Positions 31,729 through 41,594 of a stretch of 45,000 nucleotides of DNA are shown here, one piece after another (position 1 is the first letter of the stretch; each line of letters begins with the position of its first letter). The position numbers and the translations under genes were made by a program. The DNA is taken from the NCBI GenBank assembly GCA_963575745.1, contig CAUYUJ010017804.1, positions 439,874 to 484,873 on the forward strand, in the 5' to 3' direction. Under the pieces are notes generated by a model. The model saw nothing but the letters and a program-made list of their open reading frames with translations. It did not search any database and had not been told where the DNA came from. The stretch comes from Prorocentrum cordatum (taxonomy: Eukaryota; Sar; Dinophyceae; Prorocentrales; Prorocentraceae).

Positions 31729-32334
31729 TTAGGACAACTGCACAGGTTCAAGCGCAATCACAAGCATCTCGATACCCTCCGTGAGCTTGCCTTTGTGCAG
31801 GCCAGCCATGATGATGCTTTCCAGGCTCGACGGGACGGAAATGCTCGGAGACCAGCCAACGCTGATGCGGCCCTTGATCTTGTCTCCGAAGAACCTCTTG
31901 TCGGGGTAGGCGCTGGCGCAAGCTGCGCGAATCGCCTTGACCAGCTGCTCCCGCTTGGTCTGGCACCAAGACTTATCCGAATCCAAGTAGAGCTCGTGTG
32001 AAGCGCCGGGGGTGTCGATGGGCTGGTGCCTGACCCAGCTGCCCTCACGCTGGCGACATGATCCCAAGATGAGTACCACCATCCGCTGAGCGTATGCCGT
32101 CGCTCCCGAAAGCCGAATCTGAATTCTGTTGGATGCAGGCTGTCCCTCGAAGCGGACCTCATTATCAGCCACGCTGTTCTGCCCAAGGATCGGCTTGAGC
32201 GCCTGTTTGAATGCTTCCGTGGATGCAACAGACTTCGCACGGGCCACGAGGACTGCTGCGTCAGATGCTCGATCGAAGTGTGCTTGATCTGCCATGGAAG
32301 GCGCAGGAGGCTCTTCGCTGCGAAGGGCTCCCAC
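31729..32334 (-). pseudogene. LINE fragment: N-terminal domain of unknown function, possibly RNA-binding
   Basis: A 201-codon frame. It contains EVRFEGQPASNRIQIRLSG, a glycine/tryptophan turn (REGSWVRHQ), HELYLDSDKSWCQTKREQL and GRISVGWSPSISV. The alternating beta/alpha pattern with basic residues would fit an RRM-like or other nucleic-acid-binding fold, but no signature is certain. It sits directly before the endonuclease start, as expected for an ORF1-like part of a LINE protein. The frame closes with TAA near 31,729. Confidence 0.45.
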
Positions 32335-32344
32335 GAGTTACCGA

Positions 32345-32672
32345 AGCTCAAAGATTTGCGCACCGACTGCCTTGAACTTCGCCGTGTGCTCTGCCAGTTG
32401 GTATTCCACTCCAACCATTCGTCGTTCCACTTGTGCAACCAACTATTTGCATGTTGAAGATACCGTGCCAGCCAGGGTGCCGATGGTCGCTGCACAGAGG
32501 TCGCCAAGTCTGCCATGGCCTGCTGGATGGCCTCGAGCAGGGCGTCCTTGGTGGCGCCTGCGTAGTTCTTGATGCCGTCGGAGGCAGCATCACCGACAAG
32601 AGAAATTAGCTCATCACCGTCGGCACGCTGACGTTTCGGGTCCTTTGGGCCGCTCGTGCTTCACTGCCTCGG
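32345..32672 (-). pseudogene. LINE fragment: N-terminal charged and coiled-coil-like region
   Basis: After a TGA near 32,672 the frame reads DPKRQRADGDELISLVGDAA and on to ALLEAIQQAMADLATS. It then changes frame near 32.45 kb into ERRMVGVEYQLAEHTAKF, and is closed by TAA near 32,340. The second part has heptad-like spacing suited to a coiled coil. This kind of segment precedes the domain below in related elements as far as I recall; that is weak knowledge. Confidence 0.4.
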
Positions 32673-32830
32673 ATTCGTGGCGGCGTCGCCTTGGCGTTCG
32701 TGTCCACATTGCCATGCAGAGCCATTCCTTGGCCTGCCTACGCTGGCAGACGGCATCCGAAAGAGAAATGTTGCTCTGTCAAAATCCTCGGCGATGTGGA
32801 CCAGCTCCCGAGGGGATCGTGGTGAAGCCT
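32673..32830. other. Short unassigned segment between the LINE frame and the tRNA-like sequence
   Basis: It could be the 5' untranslated part of the LINE or the body of a SINE that starts at 32,909 on the minus strand. The two cannot be told apart from one copy. Confidence 0.4.
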
Positions 32831-32834
32831 GAAC

Positions 32835-32909
32835 GGGACTCGAGCCCGCCCTTCGGCTACGTTTCAAGCTGAAGCCACAGGGCGATGGTTCCAACTTGAG
32901 CCACTACGG
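32835..32909 (-). promoter_or_regulatory. tRNA-like pol III A/B boxes fused to a spliced-leader-like 5' end
   Basis: On the minus strand, CCGTAG joined to TGGCTCAAG (32,895-32,909) equals the dinoflagellate spliced leader with its six central bases missing. TGGCTCAAGTTGG (32,891-32,903) fits a pol III A box. GGGCTCGAGTCCC (32,835-32,847) fits a B box within a T-arm (stem GCGGG/CCCGT, loop CTCGAGT), 43 bases on. No complete cloverleaf forms: the D-stem partner and acceptor 3' strand are missing. This is the layout described for spliced-leader-derived SINEs in dinoflagellates. It lies 5' of the LINE fragment on the same strand. Confidence 0.55.
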
Positions 32910-32916
32910 GCCTGGC

Positions 32917-32944
32917 TCCTCCTCCTCCTCCTCCTCCTCCTCCT
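32917..32944. repeat. (TCC)n short tract
   Basis: Nine TCC/CTC triplets immediately 5' of the spliced-leader-like sequence on the minus strand. Confidence 0.85.
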
Positions 32945-33535
32945 TCGGATTCAAAGGTGCGCATCCCGCAACTAGCAGCATACAGACCGACAGCAGGAAA
33001 AGAGGCTGGCCGGGCTCGTCGGTGTCGGTGGCGGCGGCGGAGGCAGGTGCGGGAGCTGGCGCGCCTTCGCGGAGCCACGGCACGGCTCGGCGCCTTCGAG
33101 GGGCGCGTGTTCCACTGCGGCGGCACTTGAGGCCCAGGTGCAGGGCGCCGAGGAGGAGGAGGAGGACAAGGAGGTGTGAAATTGTGCAACACGTACACGG
33201 GCAGAGGGCGGTTTATTTTCAAGACGGGGCTATCGGCGGACACTTCCTTGGATTACGTATATCCTCATGTCTGTTAGCTTCCCACTTCTAGCTGGAAGCA
33301 TGGAGAAGGGATGCTATACACAACAGGGTCTCGCCTGAACGGCAAGCCTGCCAAACATATTCAAGGGGGCTGCTTGCCAGAATGGAAAGCAACACCTGTA
33401 GGGACTTCTGAGGCCAGGACTAGGGACGGGAGGGGGTTTCCTCTTGTCTTCATTATTTTTCGCAATCCCGGTTCATTGCAAAAAAACATCAGCGAGACGG
33501 CTGATTTTTCAACATGCGGTTCTCACCCTAGCTCT
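32945..33535. other. Unassigned sequence
   Basis: About 590 bp without a recognisable gene or repeat. Overlapping open frames on both strands near 32.9-33.25 kb are short and Ser/Pro/Arg-rich. Confidence 0.3.
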
Positions 33536-33539
33536 GCGC

Positions 33540-33950
33540 AACGCCGTCTCGGGCCTTCAACATCTACACGAGTAGAGGGCGGCTCCTCTTTTACTACACG
33601 TGACGCTCGCCTTAGCACCACGGTCGTCTCAGCGCAGCGTGCATGCGTCTCAGAGTTCCCCCAGAAGCTACACGCTTGGAGGGCGTCTCCTTTTCAAAGT
33701 GTGGCGCTCGCCGTGAGCAGTGCCATGCGCACTGGTCGTAAAGTTCTCGACAGCTACACGGAAGGAGGGCGATGGGTGTTAGAAAAAAGGTGTTCGCCTC
33801 AGCGCCACGCGCATTCGTCTTTGAAATATTCAAACACATGTACGCGTGGATTGCGACTCATTTTCAGAATGCGGCTCTCGCCTCAACTGCGCGGATGGGA
33901 GGCGGTCTTTTATGAGAGCGGGGCTCGTCCTACACTTTCCAAGCTTTTAG
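33540..33950 (+). repeat. ~78-bp repeat family, second cluster (inverted relative to 19.2 kb)
   Basis: About five units on the + strand have GGAGGGCG-CTCC, TTTTCAAAGTGTGGCGCTCG, CCTTAGCGCCACG-GCATTCG and TTCTCGACAGCTACACG. They are diverged but clearly the family seen on the minus strand at 19.2-19.48 kb. Confidence 0.7.
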
Positions 33951-33959
33951 CAATGAGCA

Positions 33960-34135
33960 ATTTCGCGTCGGCGTTGGCGTCGGCGGCGCTTTCGGCGTCG
34001 GCGTCGGCGTCGTCGTTATCGGCGTCGTCGTCGTCGGCGTCGTCTTCGTCGGCGTCGTCGGCGTCGGCGTCGTCGGCGGCGTCGTCGTCGGCGTCGTCGT
34101 CGGCGTCGTCGACGTCCTCGTCGCCGGCGTCTCTT
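33960..34135. repeat. GTCGGC / GTC tract
   Basis: Mixed GTCGGC hexamers and GTC triplets inside the last ~78-bp-family unit. The minus strand reads poly-Asp/Ala. Confidence 0.9.
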
Positions 34136-34274
34136 TCAGCCAGGAAGATTGGGCGGATCCTTTTCAAACCGGGGCTCTCGCCCGAATAACAGACCCGCAA
34201 GGCCTCTCGTCGCTCACAGGGGGCGAAGTCGATGATGAATAGAGTTGAGTGTCGGGACTAGTGGGGAGGCGCCT

Positions 34275-34455
34275 TGGGATGAGATGGAAAAGGAGGAGGG
34301 TGAAGGAGGAGGACCAGGGCGGAGGAGGGATGAGGACTAGGGAGGAGGAGAAGGGAGGAGGCAAGAGAAGGAGGAGAGAGGAAGGGAGGAGGAGGAGAGG
34401 GAGGAGGAGAAGAGAGGAGAGAGGAGGAGAAGGAGGAGTAGGAGGGGGGAAGGAG
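34275..34455. repeat. (GGA)n purine tract
   Basis: GGAGGA words interspersed with GAA and GGG. This is the one long purine tract on the + strand. Confidence 0.9.
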
Positions 34456-34703
34456 ACTTGGGGTGATTGGGTGTATTGGAACATCGTTTGTGCAATCTCG
34501 ATTGCTATTGCCTTCCTTCCTTCTCCTCCTCCTCTCGTCGACCCGCTCGTGTACGACGACACGGTCGGGAACCAAGCACCTCAGGTGGTGACCTGGTCCC
34601 TGTATCGCGCGCGGGTTATATAGTCCCGCGCTGAGCCGCGCGTCGCCGCGGCCTGCTCGGAGCGGGGTTGGGATCCGACCCTTCTTCGGAGGCGCGCGCT
34701 CTC

Positions 34704-34755
34704 ATCCTCCTCCTCCTCCTCCTCCTCCTCCTCCTCCTCCTCCTCCTCCAATCCC
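34704..34755. repeat. (TCC)n tract
   Basis: Near-pure TCC triplets, preceded by GC-rich sequence and a TTATATAG word at 34,615. Confidence 0.9.
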
Positions 34756-34919
34756 CCCTCCCCCATACCCCTTCTCTCTCCTCCTACTCCCCCTGCTCAT
34801 CCTCCGCCACCCTCTGCTAATCCTCCCCCTCCTCATCCTCCTCGTCAGAACCATTATCATATACATCAAACAAACACCATCAAGCGTCAGCTACCAACAA
34901 CCAACCATCATCAGTCTCA

Positions 34920-35350
34920 GCATTCCTCATCATCCTCGTCCTCATCCTCGCCCTCATCCTCCTCATCCTCATCCTCATCCTCCTCCTCCTCATGCTCATC
35001 ATTTTCATCCGCATAATTACCATCATCATCGTCCTCATCCTCTTCATCATCACCACCATCATCACCACCAGCATTATCACAATCAGCATCAGCAGCATCA
35101 TCATCAACACCATCATCATCATCATCAGCAGCATCAGTACCATCAACACCACCATACTCATCATCATCATCATCATCATCAGCATCAGCATCGTCATCAT
35201 CATCACCATCTTCATCATCGTCATCAGCTACGGCAGAAGCAGCGACGTTAACATCATCACCATTGTCGCCGTCATCGTCATCATCATTAGCAGCAGCACC
35301 ACCACCACCATCACCATCACCACCACCATAATCATCACCACCACCAGAAT

Positions 35351-35406
<56 letters not shown>

Positions 35407-35690
35407 GCATCATCATCATCATCACCGTCCTCATCAAGCTCATCATCGACATCCTCCTCCTCGCCCTCATCAGCATCATCACTATTACCACCATCGCCAG
35501 CATCATCATCATCATCATCATCATCATCAACAGCATCATCATCATCGTCATCAGCAGCAACAACACTATCATCACCCTCATCTTGATCCGCATCCTCATT
35601 ATCACCCTCCCTCTTCTCCTCCTCCCTGTTCTCCTCATCCGCCTCATCATCGCCATCATCACCGCCATCGCCATATCCACCTCTTCCTTC
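34920..35690. repeat. (ATC)n tract, ~0.77 kb
   Basis: ATC triplets with CTC, AGC and ACC interruptions. The near-pure core lies about 35,365-35,430. Confidence 0.95.
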
Positions 35691-36384
35691 CTAGTGCCTG
35701 CTCCCCCCAATCCCTCCGAGGGCGGCCAACCCGCTGGACCGCCCCACGGCGCGCCCGCAGGAAGTAGGGCGTCGACACGCGCCGCAGGGCGCTGCCTGGG
35801 CCGCCAGCGGGAGGGCAGTCATCGTCGTCGCTGTCGTTGGATGATGATGGTGGTGGTGATTTTCAGGCGACTGGTAACGGTTGATGATGATAATTGGTGG
35901 CTGTGCTGCATTCGATTCTGGCTCATGGAGGCACGCTGGGGCGGGAGAGACGAATGATGACGCCTCTGAGCAATGGATAACCCCACTGACTTGTGCGGCT
36001 GGCGGGCACGACCTCCTGACGGGGCACATGCCCAACCAACGCCCGAGGAAAGCGCGCAGCCTCCGTATGGGGCCGGCCGTAGTGCTCGGACTGACGGACG
36101 GCCCAAGCCATGAACAACACTAAGGCTTAGACTTTCGCTGGCGCTTGCTCGACCGTGGCGTTCTTGCGACGCGCGCCCAAGAAACCGTGGGAATCCCTTC
36201 ACTGAACGCGCTGGCGGAGATCAGTTCAGTCCCCATGACGCGGGCAACCTTGTGCGACGGGAACAACACCTGGTGCCGTCCAAGAAGTACGCCTCCCACT
36301 GCCACCCACCAAAACCTCTCACGTTTCGACTGTACCTGTCAACTATCTCTCCACGGGATCCCTCGGCGCTGGCCCCGCGATCAC
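35691..36384. other. Unassigned sequence between two ATC tracts
   Basis: About 700 bp of mixed sequence. Overlapping short frames on both strands show no family motif. The right part (36.0-36.35 kb) looks single-copy. Confidence 0.3.
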
Positions 36385-36491
36385 GATGGTGATGATGATG
36401 CTGATGATGATGATGATGGTAGTGATGGTGGTGACAACATCAGCATCCTCAGCATCATCACCACCATCACCATCACCATCACCATCACCAG

Positions 36492-36525
<34 letters not shown>

Positions 36526-37495
36526 GTCATCACCGTTATCATCATCATCATCATCATCATCAGCCGCATCATCATCACGATCAGCATCAGCATCATCGTC
36601 AGCACCAGCCTCAGCCTCAGCCTTAGCATACGCATCATCGTCAGCACCATCACCATCACCTTTACCATCACCCCCTTCATCATCATCATCAGCATCATCA
36701 GCACGGTCGGTCATAATCGGCATTGGCATCACCATCCGTATCACCATCGTCACTAGCATCCTCAGCATCATCATCACCATCACCATCACCATCATCACCA
36801 TCACCAACTTCATCTTCATCATTACCTTCATCAACGTCATCGTCATCATCACCTCCATCAACACCGTCATCATATGTATCCCCATCATAGTTAACATCAT
36901 CATAAGCACCGTGTGCATCATCATCGCCGCCAGGGCTATAACCGTCAACCTTAGCAGCAGCAGCAACAGTATTATCATCATTGTCACCATCATCATCAGC
37001 ATCATCACCGTCTACAGCATCATAATCGACATCCTCATCCGCATCCTCCGCATCACCAGCATCAACATCAGCATCATCATCCACGTCATCATCATAATCC
37101 CCATCATCGCCATCATCACCGGCATCGTCACCATCATGACCCTCACCGTCATCATCATCATCAGCAACATCAACAACCCCATCATCATCAGCAGCAGCAC
37201 CGTCATCATCATCATCATCCTCATCATCATCATCATCAGCAACATCATCATCTTGATCATGATCATGATCACCATGACCATGCTCAAAAATTAATCATCG
37301 GCAGCATCGGCATCATCATCATCGTCATCAGCATCGTCATCAACATCGTCATCGTCATCGTCACCGCCATCGTCATTAGCATCTGCATCAGCAGCATCAG
37401 CAGCATCAGCACCATCAGCGTCACTATCAGCATCAGTAGTATCATCATCAGCAGCAGCATCAGCAGCATCAGCAACATCACCATCACCATCACCA
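36385..37495. repeat. (ATC)n tract, ~1.1 kb
   Basis: It begins with a short GAT run (36,385-36,430), then ATC/ACC/AGC triplets, ending in CACCATCACCATCGGG. The strand switch GAT to ATC at the left edge resembles that at 21.22 kb. Confidence 0.95.
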
Positions 37496-37740
37496 TCGGG
37501 AGCGGGGAGGAAGGGGGAAAGGAGGGAGGAGGGAGGTAGGGAGGGGGGGAGGGAAGGGGGAGTGGCGAGGCGGGAGGAGGGAAGCGAGGGGAGAAGGGCT
37601 CTGGCGTCCTACCCCTCCCTCCCATCCCTTGCCATGGCGTAGAGCTCCTCTCCTTTCGCACAGTCGGATGTCATAGCAGGGCATCGCATTACATGGCATA
37701 GCATGGAGTTGAAGATCAACGCGTAGCATGACATAGCATG
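37496..37740. other. GA-rich tract and GCATAGCATGG repeats
   Basis: A GGGAGG-rich stretch at 37,498-37,600, then words of the type ATAGCATGG / GTAGCATGACATAGC at 37,670-37,740. No gene. Confidence 0.5.
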
Positions 37741-38139
37741 GCGTGGCGACGCCCCGATGTTTGGGGGGGGGGCTTCTGCGGCCCCAAAAATCAACGAATC
37801 GGCACCGAATGTGTAATCACTTCCGATGGCTGTTTCGGGGTGGCATTTTCTAGATTTCGGGGCCTATTTGGAAGGACCGAAAACCATGCCGTGGCATGTC
37901 GCTGGAAATAATAGAGCCAGCGCTGCAGCGGGAGCACGATTCGGAACGAGCGGAAGCGCGGAAATGAGGCCAGCGCTGCAGCGGGAGCACGATTCGGAGG
38001 ACGCGTGGCCTGACATAGCATGGCATGGCGCCGTCCTAACGTGGGGGCTTCTGCGGCCAAAAAATCAACGAATCGACACCGAATGTGTAATCACTTCCGA
38101 TGGTTGCTTTGGGGGGGGGCATTTTCTAGATGTTGGGGC

Positions 38140-38145
<6 letters not shown>
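37741..38145. repeat. ~287-bp tandem duplication
   Basis: GGGGCTTCTGCGGCC, AAATCAACGAATCG, CACCGAATGTGTAATCACTT and GGCATTTTCTAGAT recur in order at about 37,765-37,860 and 38,043-38,135. Between the copies, a 30-bp word around GCCAGCGCTGCAGCGGGAGC occurs twice (37,916 and 37,969). Confidence 0.8.
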
Positions 38146-38204
<59 letters not shown>

Positions 38205-38370
38205 GTATAGATATTATGTATGTTCTCTCTCTCTCTCTCTCTCTCTTTGCATCTATATGTACATATATGGTGCACATCTACATCTACAAACACTACATAC
38301 ATCTCGAATATAGACCTGCGTACGTCTCTCTCTCTCTCTCCCTCTCTCCCCTCTCTCTCTCTCTGCACTC
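38140..38370. repeat. (CT)n microsatellite with AT-rich interior
   Basis: CT runs at 38,142-38,192, 38,224-38,247 and 38,323-38,364 are separated by TATATATATG and other AT-rich stretches. Confidence 0.95.
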
Positions 38371-38769
38371 CTCCTTTCTGTCCACCCTTGCTTCTGTCCT
38401 TCCTCACCTTTCTTTCCGCGGGCGACTCTTCTCAAGATTACGCCAAGTTTATGTATGCACCGATCCTGTCCAGGCCCGTCCTGGACCTACGATGGATGTG
38501 GCCAGGGTCAGGAAGCGGGGATGCAGCCAAATACGCTCAGGGCCCCAGGGCCCATCTGGTGCAATTGTTCACCCGAAAGAGGCCCCCAAGAGGCCTCCAA
38601 CGAGGCCCAAAAGGCCGTGGAGGTTTTCACCGGAAAACCCACCACCACCCCTGCCCCCCCGAAAGCCCCCCTTGAAGGGGGGGTGCAGGGGGTTTTCCAG
38701 GGGGGGTCTAGGAACTGCCACGCCCTACTGCACGGATGCTGCTGCAAGGTCCCATCGTACTGGACTCTG
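38371..38769. other. Unassigned sequence
   Basis: About 400 bp with AGGCCCCCAAGAGGCC words that resemble the 30.8 kb modules, and a CCCCCC-TTGAA-GGGGGG hairpin at 38,666-38,682. No gene is recognised. Confidence 0.35.
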
Positions 38770-39270
38770 TGAGGCTGCTGGATGTGCTGATGCTGCTGAT
38801 GGTGCTGCTCGGCCCCGTCCTGGACTCTAAGGTGATGCTGGATATGCTCATGCTACGGCTGCCGAGTGTACTGCCAGCTCACGTCGCCCTGGCAGCAAAA
38901 GTGCTGCTCGGTGGTGTGCCGCTGCAGCTGCCGATGGTATTGCTGGGTCCCGTCGTGTCGGAGTCTGAATAGATCCTGGGTGAACTGGTGCTGTTGCCCA
39001 TGGGAGTGCTGGCTTCCGTCGTGCTGGAGACTGAATGGCGGCGGGTGGCACTGAAACTGCTGCTCGTGGAGCTGCCGCGGTGGGATCGCTGGATGCGCTG
39101 GATCTGCTGCCGATGGCGCCGCTGGATCCCGCCTTGCTGGGCGCTGCGGTGCTGCTGGACATGATGATGCTTCTGTCGAAGGTGCTGCACGCTCCCGTCG
39201 CGCTGGGAACTGATGAGTTGCCGGGGGCATTGCTGTCGGAGTTGCTGCCTGCCCCAGTAAACGTGAAGGG
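38770..39270. repeat. GCTG-rich minisatellite, ~66-bp periodicity
   Basis: Imperfect units contain GTGCTGCTGG, CCCGTCGTG-TGGA-TCTGAAT and GCCGATGG. Minus-strand frames give a loose Ala/Ser/Pro-rich repeat (RRDPAIPSAA). I treat this as non-coding. Confidence 0.6.
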
Positions 39271-39404
39271 GTAGAGGTAGATGTAATGGTGGTGGGGGTG
39301 CGTCGCCGGGGCCTCGGCGCAGGAGCGGCGGTAGGTGGGTGAGTCGAGGGGGGCGAACAAGGATGAGGAGGACAGCGTGGAACGCGTCGGTCAAAAAACG
39401 CCCG

Positions 39405-39691
39405 TTTAAACTATGCTGTCCTAGGATCCCTCGAGCCAGAGCTGTAGGGGGGCAGGCGGCGCCCACGGCGCCGTCAGGCTTCAAAGGATAACTGCGAATA
39501 CCCGACACAGCAGCAGAAGACGAGGCGAAACCAGACACGGGCGAGCGTGGGGCGTCCAGCCCCCAAAGTTTGTTCGATCGATCCCGCTCGGGACCTGCAG
39601 GCGGGCCCCGAAGGCCCCAAAAAGTCGGTACCTGACCTGGCACTCCAGGGGGCCCTCGAGGCCAACAAAAACATATCACGTGCGGAAGACC
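39405..39691 (-). repeat. 3' terminal repeat, distal copy (putative B2)
   Basis: 287 bp from TTTAAACTATGCTGTCC to GTGCGGAAGACC on the + strand. It aligns without gaps to 39,820-40,106 with five mismatches by eye (about 98% identity). Both edges of the match are sharp. Confidence 0.85.
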
Positions 39692-39819
39692 TCTCCCCTC
39701 GAGAGGAGGGTGGGCGGGGCCGAAATCTTGTGGACGGCAGAGCCGAGGGAGGACACAGAAGAGGACGGCACGAGGGGGGGGGGAACAAGCAGTATAAAAG
39801 AGCGTTACAATAACATTTA
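39692..39819 (-). repeat. Spacer between the two 287-bp repeats (putative A2)
   Basis: 128 bp, unique inside the window. It contains a short CTCGAG palindrome flank, a G run and AGTATAAAAGAGCG. In a PAT/Ngaro-type element this segment should match the extreme 5' end (A1), which lies outside the window. Confidence 0.5.
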
Positions 39820-40106
39820 TTTAAACTATGCTGTCCTAGGATCCCTCGTGCCAGAGCTGTAGGGGGGCAGGCGGCGCCCACGGCGCCGTCAGGCTTCAAA
39901 GGATAACTGCGAATACCCGACACAGCAGCAGAAGACGAGGCGAAACCAGACACGGGCGAGCGTGGGGCGTCCAGCCCCCAAAGTTTGTTCGATCGATCCC
40001 GCTCGGGACCTGCAGGCGGGCCCCGAAGGCCCCAAGAAAACGGTACCTGACCTGGCACTCCAGGGGGCCCTCGAGGCCAACAAAAACAGATCACGTGCGG
40101 AAGACC
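39820..40106 (-). repeat. 3' terminal repeat, proximal copy (putative B1)
   Basis: Same 287 bp as 39,405-39,691, placed 415 bp away and 190 bp after the recombinase stop. Minus-strand open frames across the pair come from the duplication and show no motif. Confidence 0.85.
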
Positions 40107-40296
40107 CCACGCAGGCCAACCAGCCCCTTCTGGCCGCAGGCCCTATCTAGATTGCACTGCGCAGAACGTAGCACACCAGGGGGGGAGGGAGGGAGGGGCG
40201 AAGGAGTAGGTAACTAATCCTGACCCCCCCAGCTTAGGCACATATTTAGGGATTTCCGAAAACACAACATTCTTCATATTAAATGGAGAAGTGAGG

Positions 40297-41592
40297 CTAC
40301 GTACTGCGCCTTCTAATTTGCGCCTTGAGGCCCGACCTGGGCCTCGCCACCTCTGGGCGCGGCTCCGCGGTGGAGCCGAGCGGCAGCGAGTCGCCCTGCA
40401 GCCCCTTCAGCATACCTATCAGACGAGCAGTGAGTGGCTTCTGCGCCACCCTGGACTTCCCCAGCGCCTGTGACATGAACATGCCTGGGGCCCGCCAGAA
40501 CTCCTCGCCGTCTCGAAGATTGGCGTCGCTCATGATGCTGCGCCTCGCGATGAGGATGAACGACTTCGTATACCTCTGGAGGGCACTGGAGGTGTTCCAG
40601 CGCCCCCTTCTCCGTGCGACCTCCAAGTCTCCCCCTCCCGCCACAAAGCGTGCGGCCCCCGCATGCCTGAGCCCGTGCGGGGGCCCGAACTGCTCGAGCC
40701 CGAGCCTGACGAGGGAGCGGTTCCACTCGCGCCTGTACTTGTCGGGGGTGATGGGGAAGACGCAATCGTCGGGGGCGAGGTCGGAGATCAAGACCTTCAT
40801 GATCTGTTTGCCGAGCTCCGTCGTCAGCTCGACGCCCTGGCCCGACCCCGTCTTGACCTTCTCGCCCCTGGCGCGGTCCCCCAGGAGCAAGGCCATGCGC
40901 CCCGTCTTGTCCGTGCTCACGTCGCGCCTCCGAAGGCCGGCCCAGTCCTGCTCTCGTAGCCAGCCGTCCAGCTGCACGATGACGGCGCAGGCCTCGAGGG
41001 GCAGCCCGCGCTCACACAAATCCACCACTATCAGCGCGACCCCTTCGATAGGGATGGGCTGCCCCTCCTGCCCCTGCTGCTGCCTCCCCCACGCCTTGAG
41101 GGCCCTCGCGGCGAGGGGCAGGTAGTTACGATGATCCTCGAAGATGTGCATGAAGCCATTGAAAGCCAAACTGCCGCTCGCATACCCAAGTCCACGTACG
41201 TAGCATAGATCCGAGAGGTATGATGCCAAGGCCTTGTCGCGCTGGTGCACCGTCTCGAACGGAACGCCCAGCCTCTAGGTGTCGATGAGAAACTCCCTGA
41301 CAGCCTTCTCGTACACCACATTCGTCTTGTCGTCGACCGCGTGGATCGCCAATCTGTTGTTGAACTCCAACGTGTCCGTGGCCGCGTTCGCCCAAGCCAG
41401 CGCTCCCCTGGTCTTCAAGGGCGGTGGTCTCGATGTCGAACGAACAGCTCCGACGGTGTGCACGAGGCCGAAGATGATCAGGAAGAGACAAGATGGCCGT
41501 GATCTCGTCGAAGTACTCCGCGGGGGATGGTGCCCGAAGACCCACTCCTCGGACCCCTCCAGCGCCTCGGCCAGCTCCACCAGGTAACTCAT
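40297..41592 (-). CDS. Tyrosine recombinase ORF, interrupted by one TAG
   Basis: 432 codons from an ATG at 41,592 to a stop at 40,297 in a single frame, with TAG at codon 106 (41,275-41,277). The catalytic set of tyrosine recombinases is complete in the part after the TAG. Numbering from the GTG at 41,250: Arg99 in WLREQDW, Lys131 or Lys133 in EKVKTGSG, His192 and Arg195 in HGLRH, Trp218 in RRGRW (the His/Trp position) and the nucleophile Tyr227 in RYTK. The N-terminal core-binding domain straddles the TAG (VVYEKAVREFLIDT before it, DKALASYLSDLCYVRGL after it), so a start after the TAG would lose part of the DNA-binding clamp. The enzyme would insert the circular cDNA. The ATG overlaps the stop of the RT ORF as TGATG. 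The TAG could be a recent mutation or a readthrough site. Confidence 0.85.
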
Positions 41593-41594
41593 CA
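41590..41594 (-). promoter_or_regulatory. TGATG stop-start overlap between RT and recombinase ORFs
   Basis: The TGA of the RT ORF (41,594-41,592) shares its A with the ATG of the recombinase ORF (41,592-41,590). Overlapping stop-start codons support coupled termination and reinitiation in some retrotransposons (UAAUG in SART1), so the recombinase may be made this way. Confidence 0.6.

Larger units (their letters stand above)
31475..32672 (-). mobile_element. Third LINE fragment: N-terminal domain and start of endonuclease
   Basis: On the minus strand an N-terminal region (from 32,672), an RNA-binding-like domain (32,334-31,729) and the first part of an EEP endonuclease (from 31,690) are readable. 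The element stops at the poly-G repeat block near 31,475. Stops and frame changes show decay. Confidence 0.6.

Noticed and set aside
32835-32909. Functional tRNA gene on the minus strand
   Set aside because: Only A and B boxes and the T-arm are convincing. The D-stem partner and acceptor 3' strand do not pair, so I call it tRNA-derived instead.
33311-34189. 292-codon ORF on the + strand
   Set aside because: The first third is unassigned, the middle is the ~78-bp repeat family and the end is a GTC tract reading poly-Ser/Ala.
34613-34620. TATA box (TTATATAG) with downstream gene
   Set aside because: No gene follows in either direction, and dinoflagellate promoters are not known to rely on a canonical TATA box. 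The same applies to TATATA near 546-553.
38848-39360. Ala/Ser/Pro-rich 170-codon ORF on the minus strand
   Set aside because: It reads through an imperfect ~66-bp minisatellite. It shows no signal peptide or family motif, and the opposite strand is also open.
39474-40094. 206-codon minus-strand ORF
   Set aside because: It spans the two 287-bp repeats and spacer and is explained by the duplication. No motif is present, and neighbouring frames are similarly open.
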